A stretch of 7,002 bases of DNA from Hyphomonas sp. (lineage in GTDB: Bacteria; Pseudomonadota; Alphaproteobacteria; Caulobacterales; Hyphomonadaceae): contig JANSXJ010000191.1 of assembly GCA_024743015.1 (NCBI GenBank), positions 1 through 7,002 on the forward strand. Direction: 5' to 3'. The notes under the pieces were generated by a model. That model was given only the letters and a program-made list of their open reading frames with translations, was not told the origin of the DNA and did not search any database. Below are positions 6,057 to 7,002 of the stretch, in pieces. The first letter of the stretch is position 1, and each line of letters starts with the position of its first letter. The position numbers and the translations under genes were made by a program.

Positions 6057-6789
6057 ATAACGGCTGAGGCTCTATGTAATCCATTGATGGTGGCGAATTT
6101 CCAGCCATTAGGTATTCCAGAAGCGAATCCATGGAAATTCTGTACACGGTTGCTGAATCTTTAGAGCCATTTCCAACGACCCATAGCCCATCAGAACCAA
6201 AATCAATCACCGTTGTAGCGTGCAAATGGGACCAAGACTTTACTAGGTTTGAGTCTTGCAGGAATACTTTGTGCACTTCGTGCGCACCAGATTGCTGCAT
6301 AAATCCAATCCATAACGCCTTTCTGAATCGTTTCCACCCCGTTTTGAGCCTTAGCCCATTCACGATCCAGCACAGATTATTGTAGAAATCGGTTCGTTTT
6401 TTCACTTCGCGATGGCTTATCGATGAGTGCTGAAACTCAATGACCATGCCGTTGGGTGTGACTACATCGGCAATATGAAGCTCGCCATATTCATCCCGTT
6501 GGCTTTGCTCTTGCCATTTTGTCGGAAACCTATTCTTCCAAGCTCTATGCCAGCTGGTTTCCGGTTCCCACCAACTATCGCAGCTTTTTGCGGATTTATG
6601 TGCCCAATGGGCAATCTTAATTGGGCCGCACTTTGAGATCGTTTCGCGACCACAGTGTTCACAAAGTCCGGTTTGTCCCGGGGCCGCCTCTGCCCGCTGG
6701 CCTTTTACCAACGCAAATCTCAAAGGCCCGGCCTTCTCTGCTTGCTGACAGCGAGTGAGTGAATATTCGGCATACTTGAAATGTACCAT
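6049..6789 (-). CDS. CoiA-like nuclease family protein
   Basis: 246 residues. An N-terminal zinc-finger-like part (Cys43-x2-Cys46, then Cys54 and Cys70, with AHWAHKS) is followed by ETSWHRAWK (77-85). A PD-(D/E)XK-like core follows: IADVV with Asp108, then VIEFQHSSIS with Glu118 and Gln120. This order (HWAH, E-x3-H-x2-WK, AD, EFQ-S-IS) matches the competence protein CoiA family (PF06054). CoiA promotes recombination of incoming DNA in naturally competent Firmicutes; here no competence genes are visible. ATG 6789 has only a weak GAG upstream. Base composition is low: 26 of 60 bases are G/C at 6121-6180, against 41 of 60 at 3001-3060 in the recombinase. The gene faces the relaxase and is likely foreign cargo, perhaps DNA processing or defence. 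Confidence 0.72.
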   Translation of the reverse strand: MVHFKYAEYSLTRCQQAEKAGPLRFALVKGQRAEAAPGQTGLCEHCGRETISKCGPIKIAHWAHKSAKSCDSWWEPETSWHRAWKNRFPTKWQEQSQRDEYGELHIADVVTPNGMVIEFQHSSISHREVKKRTDFYNNLCWIVNGLRLKTGWKRFRKALWIGFMQQSGAHEVHKVFLQDSNLVKSWSHLHATTVIDFGSDGLWVVGNGSKDSATVYRISMDSLLEYLMAGNSPPSMDYIEPQPLFT

Positions 6790-6910
6790 TTACTCATAGC
6801 GCTGCCGCAGGTTCTGGGCAGATGTTTGGGCCATCGAAGTATGTAGAAGGTTGCTCCCCATATCTGGACACCCGCAAAAACCTCGCCTTGGTTTCCGGTT
6901 TATGATTCAC
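6790..6910. other. Gap holding the undetermined left end of the IS5-type element
   Basis: The boundary between the CoiA-like gene's upstream region and the insertion sequence lies here. I could not fix the terminal repeat or target duplication without the other end. TATGAT at 6901-6906 resembles a -10 box for the transposase, without a good -35. No other gene is visible. Confidence 0.4.
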
Positions 6911-6932
6911 TCGCAGCATGGAGGTGCTGCGA
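6911..6932 (+). promoter_or_regulatory. Hairpin presenting the transposase ribosome binding site
   Basis: TCGCAGCA (6911-6918) and TGCTGCGA (6925-6932) are perfectly complementary and enclose a 6-base loop, TGGAGG, that contains the ribosome binding site. The stem ends at the A of the start codon. It probably lowers transposase translation. Confidence 0.7.
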
Positions 6933-7002
6933 TGAAACCCGAAAGCCTGTTTTCCCTGTCTGACCACCTTGAACGGCTGAGCAAAGATGGCGATCCGCTC
7001 GA
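6932..7002 (+). CDS. IS5-family transposase, N-terminal end (partial, runs off the right edge)
   Basis: Only the first 23 residues are in the window: MKPESLFSLSDHLERLSKDG and then DPL. An LFSLSxHLxxLSxxGDPLE start is typical of IS5-family DDE transposases, where it precedes a segment leading into the DUF772-type N-terminal domain. GGAGG at 6920-6924 lies 7 bases before ATG 6932, inside the loop of a hairpin. The catalytic domain is outside the window, so intactness is unknown. The orientation is rightward, away from the CoiA-like gene. The family call rests on a short but characteristic stretch. Confidence 0.75.
   Translation, partial: MKPESLFSLSDHLERLSKDGDPL

Noticed and set aside
1..7002. 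CRISPR arrays, tRNA or rRNA genes
   Set aside because: No regularly spaced repeats and no tRNA or rRNA core sequences were seen on reading the window.

Overview
The window looks like a GC-rich alphaproteobacterium, probably Rhizobiales or Sphingomonadales. I infer this from base composition and from the style of the recombinase, MobC and relaxase proteins, not from a marker gene. It is accessory DNA throughout, with no housekeeping gene.

Left part (1-1500): a gene graveyard. It holds the 3' end of an IS630-family transposase, then remnants of an AlkB-like dioxygenase (minus strand), a type I restriction HsdR subunit (plus strand) and a LysR-type regulator (plus strand). The remnants are joined within a few bases of each other, with no intact gene. 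A stretch of about 330 bases with nothing recognisable follows, ending in a plausible promoter.

Centre (1504-6000): five or six same-strand genes that look functional. They are a HigBA-type toxin-antitoxin pair, a small uncharacterised protein 15 bases ahead of a large serine recombinase, and a MobC-like accessory protein whose stop overlaps the start of a relaxase. Together they could stabilise, excise or integrate, and nick and transfer the DNA. This suggests an integrative and mobilizable element (IME) that borrows another element's conjugation machinery, since no type IV secretion or coupling-protein gene is visible. The gap before mobC carries a compound inverted repeat that could be an operator, a translation-control hairpin or part of oriT.

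Right part (6001-7002): a convergent, clearly AT-richer gene for a CoiA-like nuclease, probably foreign cargo, then the 5' end of an IS5-family transposase whose ribosome binding site lies in the loop of an 8-bp hairpin. The window ends inside that transposase. The most original points are the remnant mosaic, the mobC leader structure, the small partner gene of the recombinase, the His/Asp-rich relaxase tail, the lone CoiA-like nuclease and the IS5 start-codon hairpin.
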